A stretch of DNA of 64,000 nucleotides from Candidatus Obscuribacterales bacterium (GTDB lineage: Bacteria; Cyanobacteriota; Vampirovibrionia; Obscuribacterales; Obscuribacteraceae): NCBI GenBank assembly GCA_031292355.1, contig JARLHI010000060.1, forward strand, positions 62,001-126,000, given 5' to 3'. The stretch's first letter is position 1. Each line of letters starts with the position of its first letter. The position numbers and the translations under genes were made by a program. Positions 16,694-25,867 of this stretch are shown here, in pieces. Under the pieces are notes generated by a model. That model was not told the origin of the DNA. It saw nothing but the letters and a program-made list of their open reading frames with translations, and made no database searches.

Positions 16694-17305
16694 TCATTGT
16701 TTGGTATTGCTAGTGGTGCCAAGTAATTTGAAGTTGTTTTGGCAAGGATTGTACGGTCGAATCCTTGGAATCCAACATCGCACAGAACGCTCGTAGGCGA
16801 CAAAGTCGTCGCCGAACCTTGTGCGCAGGTCAAGCTCTTCCCACGGGCGCAATATGAAGTTCCAATATAAGGCGCCGACCAGGGAATATAGCATCACAAG
16901 CGGTGACCCCAGAAAGAGTCCAACCGCACATCCTTGTGTGAAACTTCCAAGCGCCATTGGATTGCGAACATAACGAAACGGACCTTTTATAACGAACTCC
17001 TGGGCTGCATCAAATGGGAGTGGGGTACCCTTCCCGTCCACTGCGATTAGCACACCGCACGATAGTGCAAAAACTCCGCACGCTATAAAGAGCACAACAG
17101 CTAATTCTGGAACAATTGGACTGTCATAATGCCATGATTTTATTCCCCAGCGAGCTTCAAAGCGTGACAAAATCCAGGGAATCCAAAATAAGAAAATGCC
17201 CCAGATCGTAAACGCCTGGATAAAGGTTTTTGCAAGGTTCCACGATGCTGATGCTGGGCGGGCCACCCTGGAATATACATGTCGGCAAATGGGTAGAGGT
17301 TTCAT
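16694..17305 (-). CDS. Isoprenylcysteine/phospholipid methyltransferase-like membrane protein
   Basis: 203 residues with four or five membrane helices and the C-terminal signature of the ICMT/PEMT group: KGPFRYVRNPMALGSFTQG followed by a helix pair and PWEELDLRTRFGDDFVAYERSVRCWIPR. The RHPxY-like RNPM and E-E residues form the SAM-binding pocket in known members. It should methylate a lipid or membrane-embedded substrate; which one is unknown. The start overlaps the stop of the upstream membrane protein gene by 4 bp (17302-17305), so the two are translationally coupled. Confidence 0.83.
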   Translation of the reverse strand: MKPLPICRHVYSRVARPASASWNLAKTFIQAFTIWGIFLFWIPWILSRFEARWGIKSWHYDSPIVPELAVVLFIACGVFALSCGVLIAVDGKGTPLPFDAAQEFVIKGPFRYVRNPMALGSFTQGCAVGLFLGSPLVMLYSLVGALYWNFILRPWEELDLRTRFGDDFVAYERSVRCWIPRIRPYNPCQNNFKLLGTTSNTKQ

Positions 17306-17721
17306 TTATCCGGCTCTCGTTGAGAGTGGCTGAAGGCCATTATAACGGTGCAAACTAAAGATGCAAGCATCAGGCACGGTCCTACCCAACCGGTTTTGAT
17401 GGTACAAGCGAGACCGACGTTCAAAAGCGTGGCATATCCGCAGCCACCAGTCATCAGTAGAAGGGCAGCAACTCGATATTGTGCGCTTTGCTTTATTGCC
17501 CAGGCACAGAGGAACGAACCAACCAAATAAAAGACAGCGTCCGGCCCGACAAAAGACCTCACGACGTCCCATGGAAGTGGTCCAAAGAATATATAGCGCA
17601 GTCGATCGTTAGAGAACATTTGATACCACCAGGCGATACTGGCGATGCCTTGCAACAAGAAGAAGCACGAGGCAAGGTTCTTTCTGTTGATGTTCTGGCA
17701 ATGATTTACTTTTTCATGCAT
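17302..17721 (-). CDS. Small four-helix membrane protein
   Basis: 139 residues with four predicted membrane helices (LASCFFLLQGIASIAWWY, AVFYLVGSFLCAWAI, VAALLLMTGGCGYATLLNVGLA, VGPCLMLASLVCTVIMAF). Family not recognised. It overlaps the methyltransferase-like gene by 4 bp and probably works with it in the membrane. Upstream, toward 17751, a terminator separates it from the preceding leftward gene, so it should have its own promoter in the short gap at 17722-17750 or depend on readthrough. Confidence 0.7.
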   Translation of the reverse strand: MHEKVNHCQNINRKNLASCFFLLQGIASIAWWYQMFSNDRLRYIFFGPLPWDVVRSFVGPDAVFYLVGSFLCAWAIKQSAQYRVAALLLMTGGCGYATLLNVGLACTIKTGWVGPCLMLASLVCTVIMAFSHSQREPDK

Positions 17722-17750
17722 CTTGCGATTACTGGCTTTTTTTCAAAAGA

Positions 17751-17781
17751 AAGCACCGACTTCGTAATGACGTCGGTGCTT
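17751..17781 (-). terminator. Rho-independent terminator
   Basis: Perfect 10-bp stem, AAGCACCGAC at 17751-17760 and GTCGGTGCTT at 17772-17781, with an 11-base loop. On the minus strand the stem is followed by TTTCTTTTGAAA, a fair U tract. It lies 26 bp after the stop of the leftward gene at 17808. Confidence 0.75.
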
Positions 17782-17807
17782 GTGAATATGCTTATGATCG
17801 AATGACG

Positions 17808-18332
17808 TTACTTACCGGTATTGCCTGTGGTGCTGAGTGATCTAGAACCGGTTTGCTTAGTGGGTTGCTCTGTTTGAGCACTTTTACGCATTTCGAGACG
17901 CCATACTGTGAATGATTGAGGAATAGTTTTGCCGGAGGCGTCGATAGCCGGTCCAATCAAAGTAGACTCAGGCAAACGACCCAACCAGTCTCTTTCGAAG
18001 CGGCTTAGTACCGAGTAAAACTGTTGATCACTGACTGCGTCTTTGACAGTAACCCATTGATTGTTTTTATTGCCATTTTCAAGGAGAGTGGCTACAGCTG
18101 TTGCTCTCTTTGACGTAATAGTGGTGCCATCACATTCGGTGTTATAAGAATGTCCAACGAATAAGAATTCTTTGCCAGGATAAGCGTGTGCTTGTTTGTA
18201 GTGAGTGAAATCAGGTTGGGGTAACGCCTGTCTGCGTCTATCTTTTGGCTGTTCTGATTTTGGAGCAGCAGCGTTCTTGCTGGTTTGTTCCAGTTTGGTC
18301 AATAGCTTTTCTGCTCTTTCTTTCTTAGCCAT
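17808..18332 (-). CDS. Unknown soluble protein
   Basis: 174 residues from the ATG at 18332, chosen because GGGAGG lies 8 bases upstream; a longer open frame begins at 18374 but lacks a site. The N-terminus is Lys-rich and helical (MAKKERAEKLLTKLEQTSKN), then comes a compact middle (about 50-150) with VGHSYNTECDGTTITSKRATAVATLLENG and LSRFERDWLGRLPESTLIGPAID, and a flexible Thr/Ser/Gly tail. Family not recognised. It has its own terminator. Confidence 0.72.
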   Translation of the reverse strand: MAKKERAEKLLTKLEQTSKNAAAPKSEQPKDRRRQALPQPDFTHYKQAHAYPGKEFLFVGHSYNTECDGTTITSKRATAVATLLENGNKNNQWVTVKDAVSDQQFYSVLSRFERDWLGRLPESTLIGPAIDASGKTIPQSFTVWRLEMRKSAQTEQPTKQTGSRSLSTTGNTGK

Positions 18333-18555
18333 TATGAAGTCCTCCCAATGGAGCACTTCACATGGAGTGCTCACTCAGCTCTACTCTTTTTATTTGCCAC
18401 CGGCAGATGCAAAATAAACCTGAAAAGTTGTTGAAAAGCGCTACAATGTTCACCTTGTTGTCAAGAAGTGATTGCCATTATCTCCATAAAAGGCTTATGC
18501 TTGGGCGAGTGCCCAGCTTTTCCACCGCCTGATAAATTCTTTTCGAAGTAGATAT

Positions 18556-19647
18556 ATGAAAGTTCTGATCGCCCCCTGCTCATATAAAGGAACTATCGGT
18601 TGTAATCAAATTGCAAGCGCCATGGCTTGCGGTTTAAAATTGGCTATGCCATCAGCGAGCATTGATATGTGTCCAATCGCTGATGGCGGCGATGGCACGC
18701 TTGATGCGCTCCACACGGCCATTGGCGGCAGGATGCAATTCGTGACGGTCAATGGGCCGATGTCTGAGTTAGTCGAAGCTCCATGGTTGAAATTAGGCAA
18801 TATGGCCATTGTCGAATTGGCTTCAGCCAGCGGGCTGGCATTGCTTAAAGGTCGTCTCAACGCCATCGAAGCTCACACTCAAGGACTCGGACAAGTCGTT
18901 GCTGCCGCCGCTCAAGATTCTGATATCGCGGAAATTGTGATCTGCCTCGGTGGCTCAGCGTCGACCGACGGTGGTTCCGGTTTGTTGACTGCACTAGGCG
19001 CAAAATTTTCAAAAGCTGACGGTACTGAAATTAGACTGGGCGCTCTCGAGCTCGGATTAATATCTAGCTGTGCTCAAATTTGGCTACCGGCACTTTCGAA
19101 TTTAAAAATTTCAGTTGCCGTCGATGTCAAAAATCCACTGCTCGGGGCAGACGGTGCAGCCTACGTTTATGCTCCGCAAAAGGGAGCAACAGAGGCAATG
19201 GTTGCCCAATTGGATGCTGCGCTTACACATTATGCAGATCATCTTGAAAAAATTACAGCGCGAAGTGTTCGCCACCTCCCTGGTGCTGGGGCGGCAGGTG
19301 GCACCGCATTTGGTATCGCATGTTTGCTCGGTGCTGAGATTATTTCCGGCTTCGACTGGATATCTTCTTTGATTCAATTAGATAAGCGTGTGCAATCTGC
19401 AGATGTAGTCGTTACTGGCGAAGGACGTCTTGACGGACAGACACTGTCGGGCAAAGCCATCGGTCAACTTGCTACTTTGTGCAAGCTCCATGGCAAGCCA
19501 TTGTATGTTTTGCCTGCATCGTGCACGCAGCAAGATGACTGGACAGCCGTTGGTGTAACTAAGGTAATGCCTGTAGTCGAGAGCGGACAACTCGCTACCG
19601 TCAACGACGTCGTCAAAACGATGCGTTTACTTTTTAGTGAATTCTAG
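18556..19647 (+). CDS. glxK: Glycerate kinase
   Basis: 363 residues of the GlxK/GarK family (glycerate 2-kinase type), which phosphorylates D-glycerate with ATP and links glyoxylate and glycerate use to glycolysis. Seen motifs: APCSYKGTIGC at the N-terminus, ADGGDGTLDAL (about 43-53), CLGGSASTDGGSGLLTALGA (about 135-154) and VVTGEGRLDGQTLSGKA (about 287-303). The length is slightly below the usual 370-380 and no motif is missing. Transcribed alone; convergent with the LysM gene. The 180 bp upstream hold no gene. Confidence 0.93.
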   Translation: MKVLIAPCSYKGTIGCNQIASAMACGLKLAMPSASIDMCPIADGGDGTLDALHTAIGGRMQFVTVNGPMSELVEAPWLKLGNMAIVELASASGLALLKGRLNAIEAHTQGLGQVVAAAAQDSDIAEIVICLGGSASTDGGSGLLTALGAKFSKADGTEIRLGALELGLISSCAQIWLPALSNLKISVAVDVKNPLLGADGAAYVYAPQKGATEAMVAQLDAALTHYADHLEKITARSVRHLPGAGAAGGTAFGIACLLGAEIISGFDWISSLIQLDKRVQSADVVVTGEGRLDGQTLSGKAIGQLATLCKLHGKPLYVLPASCTQQDDWTAVGVTKVMPVVESGQLATVNDVVKTMRLLFSEF

Positions 19648-19666
19648 AAACGTCGTCTGCCTTGGA

Positions 19667-22108
19667 TTATTTTCTACGTCCCAGGAAGTCCTGGAGATTT
19701 CCGAGCAAATTCGATGAAACTACGCTTGCACGATCTGGCGATTCAGGTCCTGGAACAACGTTTGTGGCAGGTGCTGGGGGCGAAAGGGTTGCTGCTCCGG
19801 CGGCGCCTGGTTGAAGAGCTTGTGAAATCGGCTGCATTGCATTAGCGGCACCGGCTTGTGGCAGTGCGGATTGTGGTGGCATTACTGGATCCATTGGAGC
19901 GGCTGTTGCTTGTTCCACCGCTTGTTGGGATGGAGCGAGTGTAACTTGCGAATCAGCAGGTGAACCAAATTGACCAACTGCTTCTGGTTGACCGAATTCA
20001 GCAGGAGCGGACGAACTCATTGGAGCAGAAGCCAGTTGTTGTGGCGCTGCAGCGACAGCTTCCGTGGGTACACCGGCTGGAGCAGCAATTGATGCATCAG
20101 CAAGAGAACCTGCTTCACCACCAGGTGCTGGAGCACTAAAAGTCAATTCCTGACCTGGTTTGATCAAGTCTGGGTTGGCGCCAATGACGTCATGATTGAG
20201 CTTGTAAATTTCGCTCCACTTGGAGCCATCGCCCATATTGTGTTTGGCCAGATTCCACAAATTATCGCCTGATTTGACGACATATTTAGTGGCTTCGCCA
20301 GTGCTGGCAATTGCATGCTCGCTGCCGGGCAAGTGGATAGTTGTGCCAGCATGAATCATACCGGGGTTGGTTCCCAGAATATCAGAGTTCATCTTGTAAA
20401 TATCTTGCCATTTGGTGGCATTGTGCAAGTTGTCTTTGGCGATATTCCAGAGATTGTCACCAGCTTTGATTGTGTAGGTGACATCAGCAGGTTTAGCTGT
20501 TTCGGCTCCAGCGGCTGCATTGTCAGCTCCTGCTGGCGCGGTGGAGGCGTCAGTTGCTGGCGCTTGAGCTATAACTGCGCGACTATCTGTACTTGGAACA
20601 GCTTCGACTTTCGAGGTTACTGCTTTTGCAACTGTAGATTGAGCGGCATGAGCGGCTGGTTTAGCTGCTTGGGATACAGCAGATTTTGCTGCAGCTGCTT
20701 TATCTTTAATAGCTTCTGCGACTTGTTTGTGGTCGACTGCCTTCGCTTCTACTTTGTGGTCAATGTGTTTTTCGGTGGTAGCTGCGTGCTTGTCAGCCGA
20801 GGCGATGTGCTTATCGGCTGTGTGAGCATGACTGTTGGCGTCAACAGAAGTAGCATGAGCATCACCAGTGGTGTGACCGGCTTTGACCGAATCGAGAGTC
20901 AACCCTTTGGCATGAAGACCTTTGACAGCGCCACTTGCAGCTTGTGCGTGGTTGTAATTGCCATAATTGTATTCGCTGGCATTTGCGGCATCTGGTGAGC
21001 TACTGGCTCCGTGCATATCGCCAGCTCCAGTTTTGTTCATAGCCAAAAGTTGGTTATTGCCAGCGAGTTGATCGCTGCCAGCGCCTGAAGCACCTTGTGA
21101 ACTGCCACCACCAGCGTTGGAAGGGGCATTCACGAAATTAGAATTGCTCGGGGCGGCGCTAAGATTGCCCTGACCGAAAGAATTTGAGCCGACGTTCATG
21201 CCACCACTTGTGGAATTGAGTGGCAACGATTGGGACATTGATGAAGACACTGGATCAGTCGAATTTGTCGCAAGAGCGCTATTCATTTGCGCGCTGGCTC
21301 CGCCGCCATGTGATAGTGCTTTTTCAAACACTGCATGGTGACTGGATGTAGCAAGATGAGTTGCGGGACTGGCTGAAGAAAGAGTTGGACCAGAGAGAAT
21401 TTCACCGTGCGAATCGGTGAAGGAAATTCCGTCGAATTGAGGTTTGGCTGCGTCTAATGTGCCTGCGACATTGAGTGAACCTTTGTCAAAAAGCAAATCT
21501 TCATTGACGTAACTGAGATTGAATCCATGCTCGCCGGTTGCAGAAGCGATACCCGTATCGCCTCCTTCTAAATGCAACTCATGAAGTATAGGAGCGTCGT
21601 GAGGTAACAAATGTATATCGGTGGCGATGTGCTCCGTGCCAAGTCCAGCATGTTCCATGCTGACAGCGGCAGCTTCAGTGTGGGCGGTGATGATACTGTG
21701 GTCCAGTCCGCCAATCAATTCGGCGTGGGGCATGAAGAAATTAGCAAATGCTTCAAATGCCGAACTCATTAAGCCAATATGACCAGGCATACGCATGATC
21801 AGCTGAATCATTGGTGAAACTTGAGATTGCAATTGAGCGATGGCTTTTGCCGTTAGTCCCTCTAAACCGGCTCCAGGTGCTACTGCGGCACGTCCAAGCG
21901 CTGCATTACCGACAGCGGCGTTGCCGACGGCTGCATGGCCGATGGCGGCGTGACCAGCCTGTGCGGGTTGGAAAAATTGATGAGCTTTACCGATGTCGCC
22001 GGGTGAATTGAGTTGGTGTTCGGCATTGATCGAAAGCGGCTGAGAAAGACCGCGCCCGATTGGGTTGGCGTCTCCTGCTAGGTTAAATTTGAAGGGACTG
22101 GAATCCAT
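19667..22108 (-). CDS. Long Ala-rich protein with two LysM domains
   Basis: 813 residues from the ATG at 22108. Two LysM domains lie near residues 543-592 (YTIKAGDNLWNIAKDN) and 605-653 (YVVKSGDNLWNLAKHN); LysM binds N-acetylglucosamine chains such as peptidoglycan. Residues 51-76 carry five tandem G-(H/N/R)-A-A-(I/V/L) pentapeptides. Between about 240 and 540 the chain is Ala, Ser, Gly and His rich and probably disordered, including AAxKSAVSQAAKPAAHAAQ-type helix-forming stretches, and the C-terminal 150 residues are Pro/Ala/Gln rich. No classical signal peptide is seen, so how it reaches the wall is unclear. ATG was chosen over an upstream TTG because GAGATTGAAT precedes it, like the leader of the gene at 15899. 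Confidence 0.85.
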   Translation of the reverse strand: MDSSPFKFNLAGDANPIGRGLSQPLSINAEHQLNSPGDIGKAHQFFQPAQAGHAAIGHAAVGNAAVGNAALGRAAVAPGAGLEGLTAKAIAQLQSQVSPMIQLIMRMPGHIGLMSSAFEAFANFFMPHAELIGGLDHSIITAHTEAAAVSMEHAGLGTEHIATDIHLLPHDAPILHELHLEGGDTGIASATGEHGFNLSYVNEDLLFDKGSLNVAGTLDAAKPQFDGISFTDSHGEILSGPTLSSASPATHLATSSHHAVFEKALSHGGGASAQMNSALATNSTDPVSSSMSQSLPLNSTSGGMNVGSNSFGQGNLSAAPSNSNFVNAPSNAGGGSSQGASGAGSDQLAGNNQLLAMNKTGAGDMHGASSSPDAANASEYNYGNYNHAQAASGAVKGLHAKGLTLDSVKAGHTTGDAHATSVDANSHAHTADKHIASADKHAATTEKHIDHKVEAKAVDHKQVAEAIKDKAAAAKSAVSQAAKPAAHAAQSTVAKAVTSKVEAVPSTDSRAVIAQAPATDASTAPAGADNAAAGAETAKPADVTYTIKAGDNLWNIAKDNLHNATKWQDIYKMNSDILGTNPGMIHAGTTIHLPGSEHAIASTGEATKYVVKSGDNLWNLAKHNMGDGSKWSEIYKLNHDVIGANPDLIKPGQELTFSAPAPGGEAGSLADASIAAPAGVPTEAVAAAPQQLASAPMSSSAPAEFGQPEAVGQFGSPADSQVTLAPSQQAVEQATAAPMDPVMPPQSALPQAGAANAMQPISQALQPGAAGAATLSPPAPATNVVPGPESPDRASVVSSNLLGNLQDFLGRRK

Positions 22109-22404
22109 ATTCAATCTCTGCGCTTTGTGCAACGAACATCTGTGAACAATCTACATCCCCTAAGAAACCAAGTCAAAGGGGTTCATGGGACTATTCCCAT
22201 GGTTTTCGCCACATTTTTTTATTCTCTTTCAAGATCATGGTGATTCCACCACTGATGTTTTCTTATTCGCAGCCAAAGTGTTCTTTCGTTCAGTGGTTTA
22301 CAATGCACTTGCCGCGGCGTTGAGCTATGGCGATTGGATATATCAGGCGCAGAATCCTATCTATACGACATTTGCTTTTATTCGACATTGAGAAATCGCT
22401 ATCT

Positions 22405-23757
22405 ATGAAACTGAAATTTTTGAGTCTTATGCTGAGCGTTAGCCTGATCTTTTTAAGCAGTGCTCAATGCTTTGCGGCTACGGCGCCCAAGACTGCAAGC
22501 AAAGGAGCGAGCCCAGCTAAGCCCCCCACCCCCGCGTCCACGCCAGCGTCAGCGAGCGAAGCTTCAGCCCCGCCGCATTCTGCCACTTTGAGTGATTCAA
22601 TCAAGGCGTATAAGGCTCAACCAGACCCGGAAGCCTGGGACAAATCATTTGCCGATTTCTATAACTTCTTGGGGCAAAATCCCAAAGCCTCCGCCGCTTC
22701 AATCATCGCCGGCAATCCTTCATTGAGAGATGTTGGCGCTAGTTGTGTTGATGGAGGCGGAGCCAAAATCTGGACTTTCACCAAGGTGCCCGACAACACG
22801 GCTGCTATCGTGCTCTGGCAAAATGTCACTCCCGGTCCAGAACAAGTCGTGCGAGTTCATGGTCGCAAGCGCATTGTTCGCGGTGAGCCAACTGTTTCCT
22901 GGAAAGGACAGATGATGCGATTGCCAGCAGGTCTTACCTTGAAGGACGCAAGGTTAGTGCGCTCGGCAGTGTCAGTTACTCCTTCGGCATCAACAGGTAT
23001 ATCCTCAGCGATGGTTGCTAAAAGAACCGCTGATGTTGATTATGTCAGAGCTTTGGTTCTGTCAGGCGTTGAGCGGAATGGCAATACCTGGTTGCACGCT
23101 TATCGCCAAAGCGGCTCCAGCTGGAACGATGCACCCGAGTTATTCTCAGGCGTTCCACCTTTTCTCTTACAAAATTTGGCAGGCAAAGTGACGTTCAATG
23201 GCAATGATCTGATTGTCAGTGTTGGTATGCCAACGCCTTTGGCTAAAGTAGCTGATGAAAGTGGAAAAGGTGCTACAACGAGTTCTGGAACAGCAAACGG
23301 TTATCGTCTGGTTTTGCACTTTATCAGTGGAAAATATGTTCTTGATGGCAAAACCGCAGATGATGGGCCGTTTGCTGTCGCCCAACAATTTGCTACGGCT
23401 GTTGCTCAAAATCGTGTGGAGCTCGCTAAAGGTTGGATGGCTGAAGGCAAGTTGATAGCTATTCCCCAATACGCCGGACTACTTGGTCACTCGCCGTTGC
23501 GCGTAATGCCGATGGCTAATCCAGGAAACGGAAATAGTCGGTTTCGTCTGGTCAGTTTTTTAAAAGAAGATTTGATCATAGACATTGGCAAGATCAAAAC
23601 ACAGCAACTAGCAGTGAAAGCAATTTACGTAGCCCCGGCCGATCCACTTGCGCAAAAATTGCTCGGCACTTTAAACCCGCCTGCTCCAACGCCAAGTACT
23701 TCAACTGCTGGAGCTTCATCCAGCAATGCTGATGCACCTGCGGCTGATGCAAAATAA
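22405..23757 (+). CDS. Secreted protein of unknown function
   Basis: 450 residues. The start at 22405 gives a clear signal peptide (KLKFLSLMLSVSLIFLSSAQCFA, cut after ...CFA); upstream in-frame starts would bury it. A Pro/Ala/Ser linker (about 25-60) follows, then a largely beta-strand body: ALVLSGVERNGNTWLHAYRQSGSSW and YRLVLHFISGKYVLDGK. A second Ala/Pro/Ser stretch closes the protein. Family not recognised. It probably sits in the periplasm or on the surface. The 270 bp upstream (22133-22404) contain no gene and only a possible TACAAT -10 near 22299. Confidence 0.78.
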   Translation: MKLKFLSLMLSVSLIFLSSAQCFAATAPKTASKGASPAKPPTPASTPASASEASAPPHSATLSDSIKAYKAQPDPEAWDKSFADFYNFLGQNPKASAASIIAGNPSLRDVGASCVDGGGAKIWTFTKVPDNTAAIVLWQNVTPGPEQVVRVHGRKRIVRGEPTVSWKGQMMRLPAGLTLKDARLVRSAVSVTPSASTGISSAMVAKRTADVDYVRALVLSGVERNGNTWLHAYRQSGSSWNDAPELFSGVPPFLLQNLAGKVTFNGNDLIVSVGMPTPLAKVADESGKGATTSSGTANGYRLVLHFISGKYVLDGKTADDGPFAVAQQFATAVAQNRVELAKGWMAEGKLIAIPQYAGLLGHSPLRVMPMANPGNGNSRFRLVSFLKEDLIIDIGKIKTQQLAVKAIYVAPADPLAQKLLGTLNPPAPTPSTSTAGASSSNADAPAADAK

Positions 23758-23853
23758 GGCCATTTATCTGCCTGTCGATATATGTTTTTGTCCCGCTAAT
23801 GGGCATATAGTGGGAATACAGGGCTTTACTCTTTCGTCAGACCCATAAAAATT

Positions 23854-25797
23854 GTGATTCCGTCTCCTTCCGATCAAACTAAAAGAGCAAGTGATTACCC
23901 CCAGGGTAGAAGCGCTGGCCGTGCTGAAAAAGCGATAGAAGAGAAAAATTATTTTTCTTCGACACTCTCTTTTTTGACTTATTCGTACAGAGAGACCTTG
24001 TTTTCAGAGTTAGAACGTCTCGTTGAAGCCGGAAAAGGGTTTGACGGTTTGATCATTGATTTGATGCAGACTGGTTTTTCACTGCCGATTGAGGCGATGG
24101 TCAAATTCAGTCAATTTGCCAAGCGCCTTCTCAAGCCTCAGGGCGTGCTGCTCTTTGTCAAAGCTGATGGTGCCATCACTTTAACCAAAGATGATCCAGG
24201 CGGCGGCCTAACATTTAACACTTATGACAGTCCTTTTGGTATTTTTGCCCGACATCCTATGCTGGCCGACTATGTGTGTGCGACAGTTTCCGGCCTTGAC
24301 CGGCGTCGGCTAAGAGGCGGCGGTAGTACGCTGGCGAATCATATTTTATTCACTTCGGTGCCTGTTCTTTCAGCAGAAGGCAAGCAAGTAAAAGACAATT
24401 TTACTTTGACTGCTCCTCAGAGTTGGGTGCTGCAAGTCATCGACGATTATTCATCGATCGAATCAATTACAAGATTGCTTGAGGGGCAACATCACTTGCC
24501 ACCAGATGAGACACTACGAATTTTGCAAGAACTCGAGTCCGCAAAACTGATTTTCCCGATTTTTTCGAGAATTCAATTTCTGGCGAATTGCTACCACAAT
24601 CGCAAATCATTTCGCCTTGGACGATACATGGTGGCCGCTGGAATCGTCTCGGAGACTCAGTTGCGTGAGCTTCTGGAAAGGCAAGCAGAAGATGGCTTAG
24701 GTCGCGGTCAAAAAATATATCTGGGACTTCTTGCTGTGCGTTCTGGCTATTTAAACACCAGAGAATTGGAGGTGTTGCTGGATGACCAGTATTTGTACGG
24801 TGGTTATCATAAAAAGGCTGATGACATGAGCGGCACGCACATGCATGTGGAAACGATGCGCGATTCAATGATCGGCAGTCTGGGAGCAATTGATACAGCA
24901 GGCTTGCTGCAGTCTTTTGTCACAGGCAAAAAGACAGGACTGCTTACTATCGAAAACGCCGACAAGTCATTGATTGTGGCTTTTGCCGTAGGCAAACCGA
25001 CTTCTGCGCGAATGAATAAACTAAAAGGATACGATGCAATCGTTGAATTTTTGGTTTCTTGGAATGATGGTATTTTTGTCTTCAGAGACAAAGGACTATC
25101 CAAAGAGCTTGATGATTCTTGCGCTCTCACGCAGGCTCTAGATAGAATGCTTCTTGACGCCGCCTTGAATCAAGATCATGTTAATCAAATTTTGAGCACC
25201 TTACCTGGTGGCAGAAACACGATTTTGGAAAGAGTGTGGAATTTCGAAACGTTATGGCATCAAATCGAATCTCGTCCTTTGCGTTACATGGACGATACTC
25301 CAGTAACCGATTCGGATAAGAAACACATTTTTGATCTTGTTTCTTTAATAGATGGATTGTCTACGCTTGATGAAGTTGTAAAAGCTTATGAAGTCTGGCC
25401 AGCATATATGATTATCAAGGCGATCCAGGCCTTGCTGGAAGCCCGTCTTGTCAACGTACAGCAAGCTAGTTTATTTAGACCTGTTTCAATCTTTCAAAGA
25501 ATCGTCTCCGACTTGCAAAAGGTAATAGGGCGTGAAGACAATCGTTCAATTTTGCTTGCCACTTTAGAGCAGGTACACGGCACATCAGCTGCTGCCAGTC
25601 GCTTTAACATAGACGGTGAAGGTCGGGTCAGCGTTAATCTCAGCCAGGTGAAGGCTTCAGGAGCGCCAGTATCGTCGGTTATTCTTGAGCTGAGACGATG
25701 GATGGAAGCCTATTTAGCCTATTGCAGGCGCCATATTGATCCACAAAATGTCGACGCCATAGTTGCCAAAGTTATAAATGGCAGTCAGAGCGGTTAG
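23854..25797 (+). CDS. DUF4388-containing regulator-like protein
   Basis: 647 residues. The first 190 residues look like a Rossmann or methyltransferase-like fold without a clear SAM site (FDGLIIDLMQTGFSLPIEAMVKFSQFAKRLLKPQGVLLFVKADG). Residues about 265-320 (GRYMVAAGIVSETQLRELLERQ...LGLLAVRSGYLNTRELEVLL) match the paired-helix module at the N-terminus of type II secretion/GspE-like and DUF4388 proteins. Residues about 340-430 are a DUF4388 (PATAN-like) domain: GSLGAIDTAGLLQSFVTGKKTGLLTIENADKSLIVAFAVGKPTSARMN. A winged-helix-like helical part follows. The GTG at 23854 is the only reasonable start near the previous gene; ribosome site weak. A second DUF4388 protein is at 38916. Exact role unknown. 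Confidence 0.75.
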   Translation: MIPSPSDQTKRASDYPQGRSAGRAEKAIEEKNYFSSTLSFLTYSYRETLFSELERLVEAGKGFDGLIIDLMQTGFSLPIEAMVKFSQFAKRLLKPQGVLLFVKADGAITLTKDDPGGGLTFNTYDSPFGIFARHPMLADYVCATVSGLDRRRLRGGGSTLANHILFTSVPVLSAEGKQVKDNFTLTAPQSWVLQVIDDYSSIESITRLLEGQHHLPPDETLRILQELESAKLIFPIFSRIQFLANCYHNRKSFRLGRYMVAAGIVSETQLRELLERQAEDGLGRGQKIYLGLLAVRSGYLNTRELEVLLDDQYLYGGYHKKADDMSGTHMHVETMRDSMIGSLGAIDTAGLLQSFVTGKKTGLLTIENADKSLIVAFAVGKPTSARMNKLKGYDAIVEFLVSWNDGIFVFRDKGLSKELDDSCALTQALDRMLLDAALNQDHVNQILSTLPGGRNTILERVWNFETLWHQIESRPLRYMDDTPVTDSDKKHIFDLVSLIDGLSTLDEVVKAYEVWPAYMIIKAIQALLEARLVNVQQASLFRPVSIFQRIVSDLQKVIGREDNRSILLATLEQVHGTSAAASRFNIDGEGRVSVNLSQVKASGAPVSSVILELRRWMEAYLAYCRRHIDPQNVDAIVAKVINGSQSG

Positions 25798-25867
25798 AAT
25801 TGTATAGCTTTTCAATCAGTCATCATCGTCAGCTGGAGCTTCCTGCTGGCATCTGGGAGTCAATGTC

